Positions 17,894 to 28,519 are shown, counted from the first letter of the stretch. The stretch: 64,000 nucleotides of DNA from Saccharicrinis fermentans DSM 9555 = JCM 21142 (GCF_000517085.1 NZ_KI912107.1:3221980-3285979); one strand, 5' to 3'. Made by a program: numbers and translations. Notes: generated by a model from the sequence alone, not told the origin.

Positions 17894-20083
17894 ATGAACA
17901 GGTTGATATTACTTATTGCCCTTTTGCTGCCCATAACTCTTAAGGCACAAAAAAAAACAGTTACCCTTGAAGACTTAAACAAAAGCCATACTTTTAACGC
18001 CAAATCGGTCAGCGGATTAAAATCCATGAATGATGGTATACATTACACCACATTAGAGAACGAGGCAAGGCAGATTGTTAAGTATGCCTATGCAACAGGC
18101 AAGAAAACTGCTGTCATCATGGATTTGGAAAAGATAGAAGACTGTCCTATTCAACACATCCAAGGATATGAATTAAACAACGACGAGTCCAAGATACTGG
18201 TTTACATAAATCGAAAATCCATCTATCGTCATTCTTTCAAAGCCGACTATTACGTATATGACATTAAGCGTAAGGAGATCAAAGCGCTTTCGGAAAATGG
18301 CAACGAACAGGTAGCCACCTTCTCTCCCAATGGTGAAATGGTAGCCTACGTAAAAGACAACAACATTTTTATCAATAAGCTTAAATTTGGCACAACAGCT
18401 CAAATCACCGAAGATGGAGCATTCAACAAAGTCATCAACGGTATTCCGGACTGGGTTTACGAGGAAGAATTTGCTTATAACAAAGCGATGGAATGGTCTC
18501 CCAACAGTATGGAACTGGCCTATGTGCATTTTGACGAGTCCAAAGTACGAGAGTATACTTTTCCTTTATACAAAGGCAGTCACCCCACACACCAAGCCAA
18601 TGCCCTGTATCCTGGAGAATATAAATTCAAATATCCCAAAGCAGGAGAAACCAACTCGGAGGTCAGTGTTCATGTTTTTCATTTGAAAAACCGCACCACC
18701 AAAACGATGAAAATAGATGATTCAGAAGAATATTACATTCCACGTATTCGATGGACACATGAAGACGGAAGGCTGGCCATCCTAAAAATGAATCGTCTAC
18801 AAAATCAATTCGACCTCTTAATTGCCAATACGGCCAGTACTCTAACAAAAAATATATTTACACACCGAAGCAAATACTATATTGCCGAAGATGTATTGGA
18901 TAACCTGACATTTTTAAACGATGGTAAACACTTTATTTATGTGGGTGAGATGGATGGTTACAACCACATCTATTTGTACACTATGGCCGGAATGAAAGTG
19001 CGACAGCTGACCAAAGGAGCATGGGACGTGATGGAATATTACGGCTACGATGCCAAAAAGAAAATGATTTATTATAAGGCAGCAGAAAAATCCCCCACCC
19101 AAAGAGAGGTTTACGCTGTTTCACTGGATGGCAAAAAGAAATATAAACTATCTCAAAAAGAAGGTACCAATGCTGCTGTGTTCAGCAGTAACTTCAAATA
19201 TTTCATCAATTATTATTCAAACACCACCACTCCTAAAGTTGTAACCCTACACGACCAAAACGGAAAATTAATACGTACACTGGAAGACAATAAGGCATTG
19301 GAGACAAAAGTGAAAGATTACAAAATATCTCCCAAAGAATTTTTCTCCTTTACAACTTCTGAAGGGGTTGAATTACATGGATGGATGGTGAAACCCATCC
19401 ATTTCGATGCCCACAAAAAGTACCCCGTTTTAATGACCCAATACAGCGGTCCTAATTCGCAACAAGTGTTAGACAAATGGAACATCGGCTGGGAGCAATA
19501 CTTGGCTGCAGAAGGTTACTTGGTGGCCTGTGTTGATCCCAGAGGTACAGGAGCTCGCGGAGAAGAATTCAGAAAATGCACCTATATGAAACTGGGCAAA
19601 TTAGAATCAGACGACCAGATTGAAGCTGCCCAATATTTAGGTTCTCTACCGTATTGTGATGCCGAAAGAATAGCCATATGGGGATGGAGCTATGGTGGTT
19701 TTATGAGTGCAAGCTGCCTAAGCAAAGGCAATGGCGTTTTTAAGGTAGGCATCGCTGTAGCCCCTGTCACCAACTGGCGTTACTACGACTCTGTTTATAC
19801 CGAAAGATATATGAGACGTCCTCAAGAGAACGCCAAAGGTTACGACGACAACTCTCCCATCAACATGGCAGAAAACCTAACAGGAAGACTCTTTCTGATT
19901 CATGGTACAGCCGACGACAATGTGCATTTTCAGAACACACTTGAATATGTAGAACAGTTGGTTCAGACCGGCAAACAGTTTGATATGTTTGTTTACCCTA
20001 ACCGTAATCACAGTATATTTGGAGGGAATACTCGGATGCATCTGTATACAATGATGAGCGAATATCTCAAAAAGAACCTATAA
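17894..20083 (+). CDS. Dipeptidyl peptidase IV (S9B family)
   Basis: A 729-aa exported serine peptidase that removes X-Pro or X-Ala dipeptides. It has a signal peptide (MNRLILLIALLLPITLKAQ), an eight-bladed propeller in the N-terminal 480 residues with EEEFAYNKAMEWSPN (the double-Glu motif that binds the substrate N-terminus), and an alpha/beta hydrolase domain. The catalytic triad is visible: Ser599 in GWSYGG, Asp674 or 675 in GTADDNV, His706 in NRNHSI. Length is typical. The gene is monocistronic and followed by a long hairpin. Confidence 0.95.
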   Translation: MNRLILLIALLLPITLKAQKKTVTLEDLNKSHTFNAKSVSGLKSMNDGIHYTTLENEARQIVKYAYATGKKTAVIMDLEKIEDCPIQHIQGYELNNDESKILVYINRKSIYRHSFKADYYVYDIKRKEIKALSENGNEQVATFSPNGEMVAYVKDNNIFINKLKFGTTAQITEDGAFNKVINGIPDWVYEEEFAYNKAMEWSPNSMELAYVHFDESKVREYTFPLYKGSHPTHQANALYPGEYKFKYPKAGETNSEVSVHVFHLKNRTTKTMKIDDSEEYYIPRIRWTHEDGRLAILKMNRLQNQFDLLIANTASTLTKNIFTHRSKYYIAEDVLDNLTFLNDGKHFIYVGEMDGYNHIYLYTMAGMKVRQLTKGAWDVMEYYGYDAKKKMIYYKAAEKSPTQREVYAVSLDGKKKYKLSQKEGTNAAVFSSNFKYFINYYSNTTTPKVVTLHDQNGKLIRTLEDNKALETKVKDYKISPKEFFSFTTSEGVELHGWMVKPIHFDAHKKYPVLMTQYSGPNSQQVLDKWNIGWEQYLAAEGYLVACVDPRGTGARGEEFRKCTYMKLGKLESDDQIEAAQYLGSLPYCDAERIAIWGWSYGGFMSASCLSKGNGVFKVGIAVAPVTNWRYYDSVYTERYMRRPQENAKGYDDNSPINMAENLTGRLFLIHGTADDNVHFQNTLEYVEQLVQTGKQFDMFVYPNRNHSIFGGNTRMHLYTMMSEYLKKNL

Positions 20084-20096
20084 CACCTCTTCACCT

Positions 20097-20142
20097 CAGG
20101 CTCAGGATGCACCAAAAGATTATCGGCATATCTTGAGCCTGA
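20097..20142 (+). terminator. Hairpin after DPP-IV gene
   Basis: CAGGCTCAGGAT pairs with ATCTTGAGCCTG around a 20-base loop. There is no clear T-run, so termination is only probable. Confidence 0.5.
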
Positions 20143-20198
20143 AATAGTTAAACAAAGAGTTTAACACCCTGTATATTTCAAACGAATAAACCATCATC

Positions 20199-20837
20199 TT
20201 GAAAAAATTACTATTCACACTGTTACTGTCTGCATGGGTCATGCTCTCCTATGCGCAAGAGCATGAAACCGTTCGCAAACACAACGGCCCATTTTTCGAG
20301 GAATATCTGGCCTTCACTTCCGATACAGCAATAAAAGATGGTAGATATTTAAAAAAATACAAAGATTTTATAATCGAGCAAGGCATCTATAAAGAAAACA
20401 AAAAGTTTGGCAGATGGGCCTATTTTTCATTGGACGGTATTTTTGAGTTCGAATACGACCACAACACCCAAAAAGTAATAAAAATAAGTTCCAAACAAAC
20501 CCCCGAAGAATATACAGAAACCCCGGTTTTATTTCTTGGCAGTCCAATTATTCCCTATTTATTTATGGTCAACCATATTGTTTATGCCGATGAAGCCAAA
20601 AACAAAAACATTACAGGAAAAATAGTTTTAGCCATTAGAATTAATTCCAAAGGACAAATAACCAGTCTCTTTATCAAAGAAAAACTTCATCCCATCTTAA
20701 ATGCCGAAGTGATGAGAGTGGCCAAAACGATACCTTCGCATTGGCAATGGATTCCTGCTACCTATAAGGGCAAAAATATCAACAGTGAATATTTAATTGA
20801 TATTCAATTTGATCTCACCGAGGAAGAACATCCATAA
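20199..20837 (+). CDS. Periplasmic TonB C-terminal-domain protein (TTG start)
   Basis: A 212-aa protein starting at TTG (20199), directly followed by a classic signal peptide (KKLLFTLLLSAWVMLSYAQ); no ATG lies suitably nearby. Residues about 140-210 (GKIVLAIRINSKGQITSLFI, then ILNAEVMRVAKTIPSHWQW and a final ID.QFDL strand) match the TonB C-terminal fold. The part between is probably a MORN/antitoxin-like repeat (KFGRWAYFSLDGI). Bacteroidota have many such secreted TonB-C proteins without a membrane anchor; the partner is unknown. Confidence 0.7.
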   Translation: MKKLLFTLLLSAWVMLSYAQEHETVRKHNGPFFEEYLAFTSDTAIKDGRYLKKYKDFIIEQGIYKENKKFGRWAYFSLDGIFEFEYDHNTQKVIKISSKQTPEEYTETPVLFLGSPIIPYLFMVNHIVYADEAKNKNITGKIVLAIRINSKGQITSLFIKEKLHPILNAEVMRVAKTIPSHWQWIPATYKGKNINSEYLIDIQFDLTEEEHP

Positions 20838-21007
20838 TCAGGGATAAAAAAGTAAGCCTGTATGATCACGCACCGATAGATGATCATTGCATTGTTAAGT
20901 CCCAAAGATCTATAACAATAAAATCTTTCACCATAGGTTTCAATACATAAATAAAGGTGAATGTGGGTACTAATTAACCACATACCATAAAAAAAGGATA
21001 ACTTTTT

Positions 21008-21015
21008 TATCTTTG
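21008..21015 (+). promoter_or_regulatory. Probable -7 box of argS promoter
   Basis: TATCTTTG, 36 bp before the argS start, matches TANNTTTG. The -33 element is not evident. Confidence 0.5.
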
Positions 21016-21051
21016 CACTTTCATTGAAAACAATAAGCAGAAAGCATAACC

Positions 21052-22971
21052 ATGAATATTGAAATGCAGCTAAAAGGCAAATTGCTTGCCGCGGTACAGG
21101 AGTTATACGGACAAGAAATAAATGAGAATCAGGCGCAGGTTCAAATCACCCGCAAAGATTTAACAGGAGATTTTACCATTGTGGTTTTCCCCTTATTAAA
21201 AATTTCAAAAAAATCTCCTGAAGAAACCGCGAACGATATTGGAGAATACATCCAGAACAACGACAATACCGTTGCAAGTTTTAATGTGGTTAAAGGTTTC
21301 TTGAACATTGAGTTAGTTACTAACTACTGGCTAAACCTCATCAACAAGATTGCTCAGGAAGAAAAACATGGTTTTGTGGCAGCCGATGATAACTCGCCAC
21401 TTACCATGATCGAATACTCATCTCCAAACACCAATAAACCACTGCATCTGGGTCATATCAGAAACAATCTATTGGGCTATTCTGTTTCTAGAATTGCCGC
21501 AGCAAACGGAAATAGAGTCATTAAAACCAACATAGTAAACGACCGTGGTATTCACATTTGCAAGTCCATGTTGGCCTGGAAAAAATGGGGGAAAGGGGTT
21601 ACTCCGGAGAGTGCAGGCAAAAAAGGCGACCACCTGGTAGGTGATTTCTATGTGAAGTTCGATCAGGAATACAAAAAAGAAATAGATGCGATTATCCGGA
21701 AGAAAATATCGGAATACCCATCCATCAAAAATATTGACGACTTCAAAACCACCTTTTCTGCCTTAAAAAGCAAAAAGAAAACCAAAGAAGGACTCAATGA
21801 TGAAGAAAATGAACAACTCAAAGCCTGTGAAGAACTGAGTAAATATGCTGAAAACAATGCCCCTTTGATACAGGAAGCTCGTGAAATGCTACGCAAGTGG
21901 GAGGCCAAAGACACTGAAGTATATAAAGACTGGGAGATGATGAACCAGTGGGTTTACGCAGGTTTTGATGTCACCTACAAAAAGATGGGCGTTGATTTTG
22001 ATAAAATTTATTACGAATCAGAGACCTATACCGAAGGAAGAGAAATGGTATTGCAGGGGCTCAAAGAAGGTTTGTTCAACCGCAAAGAAGACGGAAGCGT
22101 ATGGGCCGACTTATCGGACAAAGGGCTGGATCAAAAACTATTACTGCGTAAAGATGGCACCTCGGTTTATATGACACAAGACATAGGTACAGCTAAACTG
22201 CGCTATGACGATTATGCCATCGACAAAATGGTATACGTAGTAGGTAATGAACAAGACTATCACTTTCAAGTATTGGCATTATTACTCGACAAGCTGGGTT
22301 TTAAATGGGGCAAGGACTTAGTTCACTTCTCCTACGGAATGGTAGAACTACCGCAAGGAAAGATGAAATCGAGAGAAGGTACTGTGGTGGATGCCGATGA
22401 CCTGGTAGACGAAATGGTTAAGACAGCACGTGAGATGTCTAAGGAGCTGGGTAAACTAGACGGATATACAGAGGAAGAGGCCGAAAAAGTGTATCAAATG
22501 ATTGCTTTGGGTGCTCTGAAATATTTCATACTGAAAGTAGACCCCCGTAAAAACATGACCTTCAACCCAGAAGAGTCCATCGACTTCAACGGTAACACAG
22601 GTCCATTTATTCAGTATACCCATGCCCGTATCCAATCTATTTTCCGCAAGGCTGCCGAAAAAGGTATTCAAATAGCGGATACTGCACCAACAAACGTAGA
22701 GATAGGTGAAAAGGAAAATAACCTAATCAGAACCATTGCCAACTTCCCCAATGTGGTGGCCGAAGCAGGTAAGGTATTTTCTCCTGCTATTATCGCTAAC
22801 TTTGTTTATGATCTGGCCAAAGAATACAACCAGTTCTACCACGACTGCCCTATCCTCTTCGAAGAGGATGAAGATAAACGTACGATGCGTTTGCTTCTTT
22901 GTAAAACAGTGGGTAAAACCATCAAAAATGCAATGTGGCTATTGGGTATAGATGTTCCCGACAAAATGTAA
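21052..22971 (+). CDS. argS: Arginyl-tRNA synthetase
   Basis: A 639-aa class I synthetase charging tRNA-Arg. The N-terminal additional domain (1-115) is followed by the HIGH-type motif in SSPNTNKPLHLGHIRNN and a KMSKS-type motif GKMKSREGTVVDADDL. The C-terminal all-helical anticodon domain (GPFIQYTHARIQSI onward) is complete. A lysine/glutamate-rich insertion at about 205-260 is usual for Bacteroidota ArgRS. It is single, with its own promoter and terminator. Confidence 0.97.
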   Translation: MNIEMQLKGKLLAAVQELYGQEINENQAQVQITRKDLTGDFTIVVFPLLKISKKSPEETANDIGEYIQNNDNTVASFNVVKGFLNIELVTNYWLNLINKIAQEEKHGFVAADDNSPLTMIEYSSPNTNKPLHLGHIRNNLLGYSVSRIAAANGNRVIKTNIVNDRGIHICKSMLAWKKWGKGVTPESAGKKGDHLVGDFYVKFDQEYKKEIDAIIRKKISEYPSIKNIDDFKTTFSALKSKKKTKEGLNDEENEQLKACEELSKYAENNAPLIQEAREMLRKWEAKDTEVYKDWEMMNQWVYAGFDVTYKKMGVDFDKIYYESETYTEGREMVLQGLKEGLFNRKEDGSVWADLSDKGLDQKLLLRKDGTSVYMTQDIGTAKLRYDDYAIDKMVYVVGNEQDYHFQVLALLLDKLGFKWGKDLVHFSYGMVELPQGKMKSREGTVVDADDLVDEMVKTAREMSKELGKLDGYTEEEAEKVYQMIALGALKYFILKVDPRKNMTFNPEESIDFNGNTGPFIQYTHARIQSIFRKAAEKGIQIADTAPTNVEIGEKENNLIRTIANFPNVVAEAGKVFSPAIIANFVYDLAKEYNQFYHDCPILFEEDEDKRTMRLLLCKTVGKTIKNAMWLLGIDVPDKM

Positions 22972-22982
22972 AGCTATTTACA

Positions 22983-23019
22983 CAAGAGCTAGGTGGATGG
23001 TAGTACTACCTAGCTCTTG
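22983..23019 (+). terminator. Strong hairpin after argS
   Basis: CAAGAGCTAGGT pairs perfectly with ACCTAGCTCTTG around a 13-base loop, 12 bp after the argS stop. Only a short A-rich tail follows. Confidence 0.65.
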
Positions 23020-23054
23020 CCAAAAAGATCTATCTTCTTAACCTGATTAATAAT

Positions 23055-23158
23055 TAGTCTTTGCAAGAAAACTCCTTGGTTTCAAAAATATCGAAAGGCT
23101 TGTCTTTGAAGCTTTCTTATCAAAGACAGAAAAAACAGTAGTTTTCTTGCAGCCACTA
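23055..23158. repeat. Hairpin repeat element, 104-bp short form
   Basis: This is the same element as in the effector array. Its ends are TAGTCTTTGCAAGAAAACT and AGTTTTCTTGCAGCCACTA, imperfect 19-bp inverted repeats. It lacks the 53 bp lying between two AAACTCC heptamers in the long form, as expected from a deletion between short direct repeats. It sits between argS and an amidotransferase gene. Confidence 0.85.
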
Positions 23159-23193
23159 AATAGAACAGCTTAAAACACCTTATCAAAAGATAT

Positions 23194-23883
23194 ATGAACA
23201 TTCATTGGATTCAGCATGTGCCCTTCGAAGGGCTGGGAAACATTAAGGAATGGGCTTCGACCAACAATCATTCTCTCTCGTGCACCCAGCAATTCAACAA
23301 TGATACACTCCCTAAACTAAATGAGTTTGATCTGTTAATTGTGATGGGCGGTCCCATGGGTGTTTATGACACTAAAGATTATCACTGGCTTACTGAAGAG
23401 TTGACGCTTATCAAGTCGGCCATTGAAGCCGACAAAGCTGTTTTGGGCATCTGTTTGGGTTCTCAGCTTATAGCTGCCTCCTTGGGTGCACACGTGTACC
23501 CTGGCGACACAAAAGAAATCGGCTGGTTTCAGATACAAACCAATCACCACCACTCCCCACTTTGCTTTGAGAACACATCTCCCACTGTTTTTCATTGGCA
23601 TGGAGACACCTTTGATCTCCCCCAAGATGCTCGACTCTTAGCCTCTACCCCAGAAGTAGTCAACCAGGCTTTTATGATCAGAAACAAAACGGTAGCTCTA
23701 CAATTTCACCTGGAGCAAACACCAGAAACCATCCAAGAAATGGTGAACAATGGTGCTCACGAATTAATGGAAGAAGGCCTCAAGATTCAATCTGCAGAAG
23801 AAATTACGCACCAGAAAAAGTACTTTGATGCAAACAAAAAGGTCATGTTTGGTTTACTGGATTACCTAGCACGCAATCAATAA
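23194..23883 (+). CDS. Class I glutamine amidotransferase (GMP synthase-like)
   Basis: A 229-aa stand-alone glutaminase-type protein. The nucleophile elbow is GICLGSQLIAASLGA (Cys in the C-L-G), preceded by VMGGPMGVYD (oxyanion motif), with FHWHGDTFDLP and the C-terminal QFHLEQTPE carrying the His-Glu of the triad. It matches the GMP synthase-like group (COG0518); the amide acceptor is unknown. It is not linked to a synthetase domain. A hairpin repeat lies just upstream. Confidence 0.85.
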   Translation: MNIHWIQHVPFEGLGNIKEWASTNNHSLSCTQQFNNDTLPKLNEFDLLIVMGGPMGVYDTKDYHWLTEELTLIKSAIEADKAVLGICLGSQLIAASLGAHVYPGDTKEIGWFQIQTNHHHSPLCFENTSPTVFHWHGDTFDLPQDARLLASTPEVVNQAFMIRNKTVALQFHLEQTPETIQEMVNNGAHELMEEGLKIQSAEEITHQKKYFDANKKVMFGLLDYLARNQ

Positions 23884-23903
23884 GTCCTCGTCCTATCCAA
23901 TCA

Positions 23904-24407
23904 CTATAAACTCTTCTTAACTTTAGGAGTTAGCAACAGACTTGCCAAAATACGTGGAGCTACCTCATAACCGTAGTGTTTAAATTTGTCCACCACATCA
24001 ATATATGACACATCCTTTTGTCGGATTAGCTTTCTAAGCTCTTCCATCTGTGTATGACTCAATTCCTGACCAATCGCTTTACTGATCAACTTCACATCTT
24101 TACTTTTCCCCTCTCCCTTGTTAGGAACCACTTTTTCTGCCAACCCCAAAGTCTCAATTTCTAAAATAATGGTCTCCAACACATCGGCGCAAGTCTTCTT
24201 GATGGAATCCACATCTCCGGTAGTATCTCGCAAAGACCAGCTATTATTCTCAAACTCAATATCTTCTATTAACTTTCTCTTTAAATTATCCGGTCCCAGT
24301 ATAGAATCCAATACAGCTATAGTTCCTTTTTTCCAACTATTCAGATCAAAGTTACGTTCTTCAATTTTCTGATACCGATTATGCAGAAGTTCCAATACTT
24401 TTTCCAT
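23904..24407 (-). CDS. Conserved hypothetical protein
   Basis: A 167-aa soluble, charged, mostly helical protein without signal peptide or membrane span. I do not recognise a family. A middle segment (VVPNKGEGKSKDVKLISKAI) separates an N-terminal helical part from a C-terminal part with helix-turn-helix-like spacing (MEELRKLIRQKDVSYIDVVD). It converges with the amidotransferase gene, and rocD lies upstream on the same strand. Confidence 0.6.
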   Translation of the reverse strand: MEKVLELLHNRYQKIEERNFDLNSWKKGTIAVLDSILGPDNLKRKLIEDIEFENNSWSLRDTTGDVDSIKKTCADVLETIILEIETLGLAEKVVPNKGEGKSKDVKLISKAIGQELSHTQMEELRKLIRQKDVSYIDVVDKFKHYGYEVAPRILASLLLTPKVKKSL

Positions 24408-24532
24408 GATATATTAATAATTAGTGAAGTCAATCAAAAGATAGTTAGATTATCACAAAGCACCAACAGAATACCAACAAAAAGCACTGTTCCTAACTAA
24501 AGAACAATGCTTCACACTTTCACCAAATCTAT

Positions 24533-25759
24533 TTATTCAAACTCAGTCAAGGTCATTTTTATGATTTCGATGGCTTTTCTAAGTTCCGCTTCTGTGATGA
24601 CCAAAGGAGGTGCAAAACGAATAATATGTCCATGTGTTGGCTTAGCAATCAAGCCATTCTCTTTCATAGCCACACACACATCCCAAGCTGTTTTTCCATT
24701 TTTAGGCTTGATGACTACTGCATTCAAAAGACCTTTACCCCGGACCAACTCAATCATATCCGAATCCAGCTTTGATAACTCTTGGCGAAATAACTCTCCC
24801 AGACGTGCAGAATTATCGGCTAAGTTCTCATCCTTAATTACCTGCAATGCTGCCATAGCAACCTTACATCCCAGCGGATTACCTCCATATGTTGAACCAT
24901 GCTCACCCGGCTTTATACAGAGCATAATATCATCATCAGCTAATACCACTGACACAGGAAATACACCACCAGACACTGCCTTACCCAATATCAACACATC
25001 CGGCCGAACACCTTCATAATCACAAGCCAACATTTTACCAGTACGCGCAATGCCTGTCTGCACCTCATCTGCCATAAACAACACATTTTTAGCCTTACAC
25101 AAATCATAGGCTTTCTTCAAATATCCATCTTCCGGCACATAAACACCAGCCTCTCCCTGAATAGGTTCAACCAGAAATCCTGCTACATTGGGATCCTGCA
25201 ATGCTTTTTCCAAGGCATTCAGATCATTATATGGCACTACCTCAAAACCAGGCGTATAAGGACCAAAGCCTTTATAAGAATCCGGGTCTGTAGACATGGA
25301 GATAATGGTCACAGTTCTACCATGAAAGTTACCATCACAGACGATTATCTTGGCTTTATTTTCTTCAATTCCCTTTTTCTCATACCCCCACTTCCGGCAT
25401 AACTTGATGGCTGTTTCATCAGCCTCAGCTCCGGTATTCATGGGCAATACTTTATCATAGCCGAAATAATCGGTAATATATTCCTCAAACTCCCCCAATA
25501 CACTACTATAAAAAGCCCTGGATGTAAGCGTTAACTTCGCTGCTTGCTCATGGAGTGCCTGAATAATTTTAGGATGACAATGCCCTTGGTTAACAGCCGA
25601 ATAAGCCGAAAGAAAATCATAATACCTTTTTCCTTCAGTATCCCAGACAAAAATACCTTCACCCCTATCCAAAACTACCGGAAGAGGATGATAATTATGG
25701 GCACCAAATTTATCTTCCCTCTCAATATATTCTTGCGGGGTCATGTGAATATTGCTCAT
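24533..25759 (-). CDS. rocD: Ornithine aminotransferase
   Basis: A 408-aa PLP-dependent class III aminotransferase converting ornithine and 2-oxoglutarate to glutamate semialdehyde and glutamate. The start [20 protein letters not shown] is preferred over an ATG 17 codons upstream. Visible motifs: [46 protein letters not shown] and the PLP-lysine in [24 protein letters not shown] near the N-terminus is characteristic of ornithine rather than acetylornithine aminotransferases. Confidence 0.94.
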   Translation of the reverse strand: MSNIHMTPQEYIEREDKFGAHNYHPLPVVLDRGEGIFVWDTEGKRYYDFLSAYSAVNQGHCHPKIIQALHEQAAKLTLTSRAFYSSVLGEFEEYITDYFGYDKVLPMNTGAEADETAIKLCRKWGYEKKGIEENKAKIIVCDGNFHGRTVTIISMSTDPDSYKGFGPYTPGFEVVPYNDLNALEKALQDPNVAGFLVEPIQGEAGVYVPEDGYLKKAYDLCKAKNVLFMADEVQTGIARTGKMLACDYEGVRPDVLILGKAVSGGVFPVSVVLADDDIMLCIKPGEHGSTYGGNPLGCKVAMAALQVIKDENLADNSARLGELFRQELSKLDSDMIELVRGKGLLNAVVIKPKNGKTAWDVCVAMKENGLIAKPTHGHIIRFAPPLVITEAELRKAIEIIKMTLTEFE

Positions 25760-25945
25760 ATCTATATTATTAATTGTTTTTCCAACCCTAAAGATAAGAA
25801 GAAAGCACATTCTTGTTGATGAGAAATATCACCGTACCCTCACAAAAATGACGATTATTAAATAAAGCATCTCTTAAGAACCTGCGATATATTTCACCAC
25901 AAACCCACAAGACTACTTCTCAGTCTGTTAAAAAAATACGAGATA

Positions 25946-28399
25946 TCAAAAACGGGTAAGCACTTTCAAATTCAGTCTCCTGCCTGTCAGATAATTGGGT
26001 ACCGCATACTGCCTATTATTTACATCCGTCACCCAGAAGTAAGAAATGGTATTATTGATATCAAACAGATTAAATATCTCGAGTCCGATCCACAAGTTTT
26101 TCAAGGCGCCACTAGTTTTATTCAACTCACTTCCTGTCATCTCCTTAGAGAAACCGATATCAACTCTTCGGTACGCAGGCATCCGGTTGGTAGCCAAATA
26201 TCTTTCGGAATGCGGTGGACCAAAAGGCAAGCCTGTTCCATATAAAAAATTAAGGTTAACTTTAAAAGAGGGGTTATTTCTAAAATAATCCTGAAACATT
26301 AAACTAAAATTCAATCGTTGGTCGGAAGGACGTGGTATATTACCCGGATATATCACCTGACCAGTACTTTTATCCACATACGAGTCATCTTCCAAATCCT
26401 CCTCTGTACGCATCAAAGATAGGGTAGCCCAGGACTCCACGCCTTTCACAAACTCACCATTCACCTTTAAGTCGATACCAGCCGCATATCCCACCGCGTT
26501 ATTCAAAGCCGAATACCTGATTCTCACGTTATCGACCTGATAGGGAATCAGATTTTTCATTTTTTTATAGTACAATTCAGTAGAGAACTTAAAAGGCCTA
26601 TCTCCCCTCATAAAATAATGATCAAACCCGCTAACAAAATGAATGGATTGCTGTGCTTTAATTTGATCATTAATACCATCCTGAAGATTATGCTGACTAT
26701 CAGGCCTCGTCCGGTATTCCTTATAAAAAGGCGACTGATAATACACCCCTGCCGAAAATTTAAATCGATAGTCCTTTTCCCATTCAGGCTTCACTGTAAG
26801 ACCGAATCTAGGGCTTATCAATAGTTCATCATTAAAATCCCAATAATTGGCACGTACACCAAGGGCTATATCCACATCGTTTCTTCCCCATGTTGCATGT
26901 CTATCACTCTGCACAAAGGCAGTAAAACGATTGGAAGCAATAGCATGATCTGAATTGTAGGAATAAACCATATCCAATCTATCCGTATCAAGAGGGATAT
27001 TAAAATCAGCAGAATCCCTCATTTCCCATTCATTTATGATATCCGAAAATCGTTCATACTGATATTTTACTTCCCATTCAATACGGTTTGCATCTAAACG
27101 ATGAGCGCCACGAAAAGCTATATTGGTAATGGCTCCAAACAAATAATTACGGGCATGTTCAAGATAGGAGCCAACACCAATACCTGAGGCTATTTTATCA
27201 GCTTCCGACGGTTCCGTCTCTTCATCTTCCAGCTCTTGCAACCAATACTGTCCAAGGATATCATATCGTTCATCTTCTGAAGTACGATAGCCTGAGAGCA
27301 GAAATTTGTAGTTATGATCATTATTGGGCGAAAAATCAAGACTAACGGCACCAAAACCAGTCAAAAATTCATCTTCCTCTTGCCCCTCAAAATAGATCTT
27401 CAACACCTTAACCTCATTAATAGTACCAAAGGATGTTTCTCTGTCCACAGGTATAAAATCGTATTTATTTCTTGAAACATTACCCAGAAATCCCACTCGC
27501 CATTTTTCATTCATGCGATAGCTCAGATAAGTCTGCATGTCAAAGAACGACGGTTTGTAATCGCCCGACACATCGCTGGATCCCAGTAAATATTGATTGG
27601 TTTTATAACGTAGACCAGTTACATGCGTAAATTTCCCTGCAGAAGAAGCTCCTTCCAAGTGCACATTACCACCCAACAGACTAGCAGATGCACTCCCCGC
27701 AAATGCAGTAGGCCGCTTATACTTTATATCTAGCACCGAAGACATCTTATCGCCATAACGAGCATCGAACCCACCTGCCGAAAATTGAATATCAGATACT
27801 AATTCAGGATTCACAAAACTAAGTCCTTCTTGCTGTCCGGCACGCACAAGAAAAGGTCGATACACTTCTATGTCATTCACATACACCAGATTCTCATCAA
27901 AATTACCTCCACGAACGCGGTACTGCGAACTCAATTCATTATTGGAACTCACCCCCATCTGCGTCTTTACCAAGGCTTCAACACTACCCCCTGAGGCATC
28001 TGGAAGATTGGCTGATAACCTGGAGTCAATGGCCGTAAAGTTCTGATCGCTTCTACGCTTGGCTTTTACATCCACCGACTCAATAGACTCCCTTTTTGAA
28101 GACATGATGACGACCAAATTCCTGAGCGCTGCATCACTGTCCAAAAGAATATTTTTGACCTGATATCCTAGTCTGCTAAATACTAACTCTACAGGAAATT
28201 CAGACTTTACATCGATGCTAAAAGCCCCTTTTTCATTGGTTATTGATCCGCCAGGCTGTCCTTTAACTGCTATATTCACCCAATCAAGTAAAACGCCATC
28301 TTCAGACTTAACAACCCCACTTATTTCTACCTGCTTTTGCGCATAAACAACCAATACACACATCACACATAGGGGTAAAACAAATAGTTTTTTAAGCAT
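25946..28399 (-). CDS. TonB-dependent receptor with carboxypeptidase-like N-terminal domain
   Basis: An 817-aa outer-membrane receptor. Signal peptide at 1-20 (ends VYAQ), carboxypeptidase-regulatory-like domain at about 22-108 (VEISGVVKSEDGVLLDWVNI), plug domain from about 120 (SRLSANLPDASGGSVEALVK, then YRVRGGNFDENLVYVND), and a beta-barrel ending at LNLKVLTRF with the final aromatic. No SusD partner lies beside it, so it is more likely a metal or cofactor receptor than a glycan one; substrate unknown. Confidence 0.92.
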   Translation of the reverse strand: MLKKLFVLPLCVMCVLVVYAQKQVEISGVVKSEDGVLLDWVNIAVKGQPGGSITNEKGAFSIDVKSEFPVELVFSRLGYQVKNILLDSDAALRNLVVIMSSKRESIESVDVKAKRRSDQNFTAIDSRLSANLPDASGGSVEALVKTQMGVSSNNELSSQYRVRGGNFDENLVYVNDIEVYRPFLVRAGQQEGLSFVNPELVSDIQFSAGGFDARYGDKMSSVLDIKYKRPTAFAGSASASLLGGNVHLEGASSAGKFTHVTGLRYKTNQYLLGSSDVSGDYKPSFFDMQTYLSYRMNEKWRVGFLGNVSRNKYDFIPVDRETSFGTINEVKVLKIYFEGQEEDEFLTGFGAVSLDFSPNNDHNYKFLLSGYRTSEDERYDILGQYWLQELEDEETEPSEADKIASGIGVGSYLEHARNYLFGAITNIAFRGAHRLDANRIEWEVKYQYERFSDIINEWEMRDSADFNIPLDTDRLDMVYSYNSDHAIASNRFTAFVQSDRHATWGRNDVDIALGVRANYWDFNDELLISPRFGLTVKPEWEKDYRFKFSAGVYYQSPFYKEYRTRPDSQHNLQDGINDQIKAQQSIHFVSGFDHYFMRGDRPFKFSTELYYKKMKNLIPYQVDNVRIRYSALNNAVGYAAGIDLKVNGEFVKGVESWATLSLMRTEEDLEDDSYVDKSTGQVIYPGNIPRPSDQRLNFSLMFQDYFRNNPSFKVNLNFLYGTGLPFGPPHSERYLATNRMPAYRRVDIGFSKEMTGSELNKTSGALKNLWIGLEIFNLFDINNTISYFWVTDVNNRQYAVPNYLTGRRLNLKVLTRF

Positions 28400-28442
28400 A
28401 CATATTGTATAAAGAGTCCTCGTTTTTCACAAATTTACATTA

Positions 28443-28450
28443 CAAAAGTA
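28443..28450 (-). promoter_or_regulatory. Probable -7 box of TonB receptor promoter
   Basis: TACTTTTG on the minus strand, about 44 bp upstream of the receptor start, matches TANNTTTG. Confidence 0.45.
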
Positions 28451-28519
28451 AGTAACTACTACAAATATCCTTTCTAATTACTTAGAAAAACGATAGTTTT
28501 ACTTTTTTATTTCCGAGAC

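Noticed and set aside
20838-21051. Possible small RNA or gene between the TonB-C gene and argS
   Set aside because: Only a short TGATCA repeat and the argS promoter are visible; no structure with a terminator.
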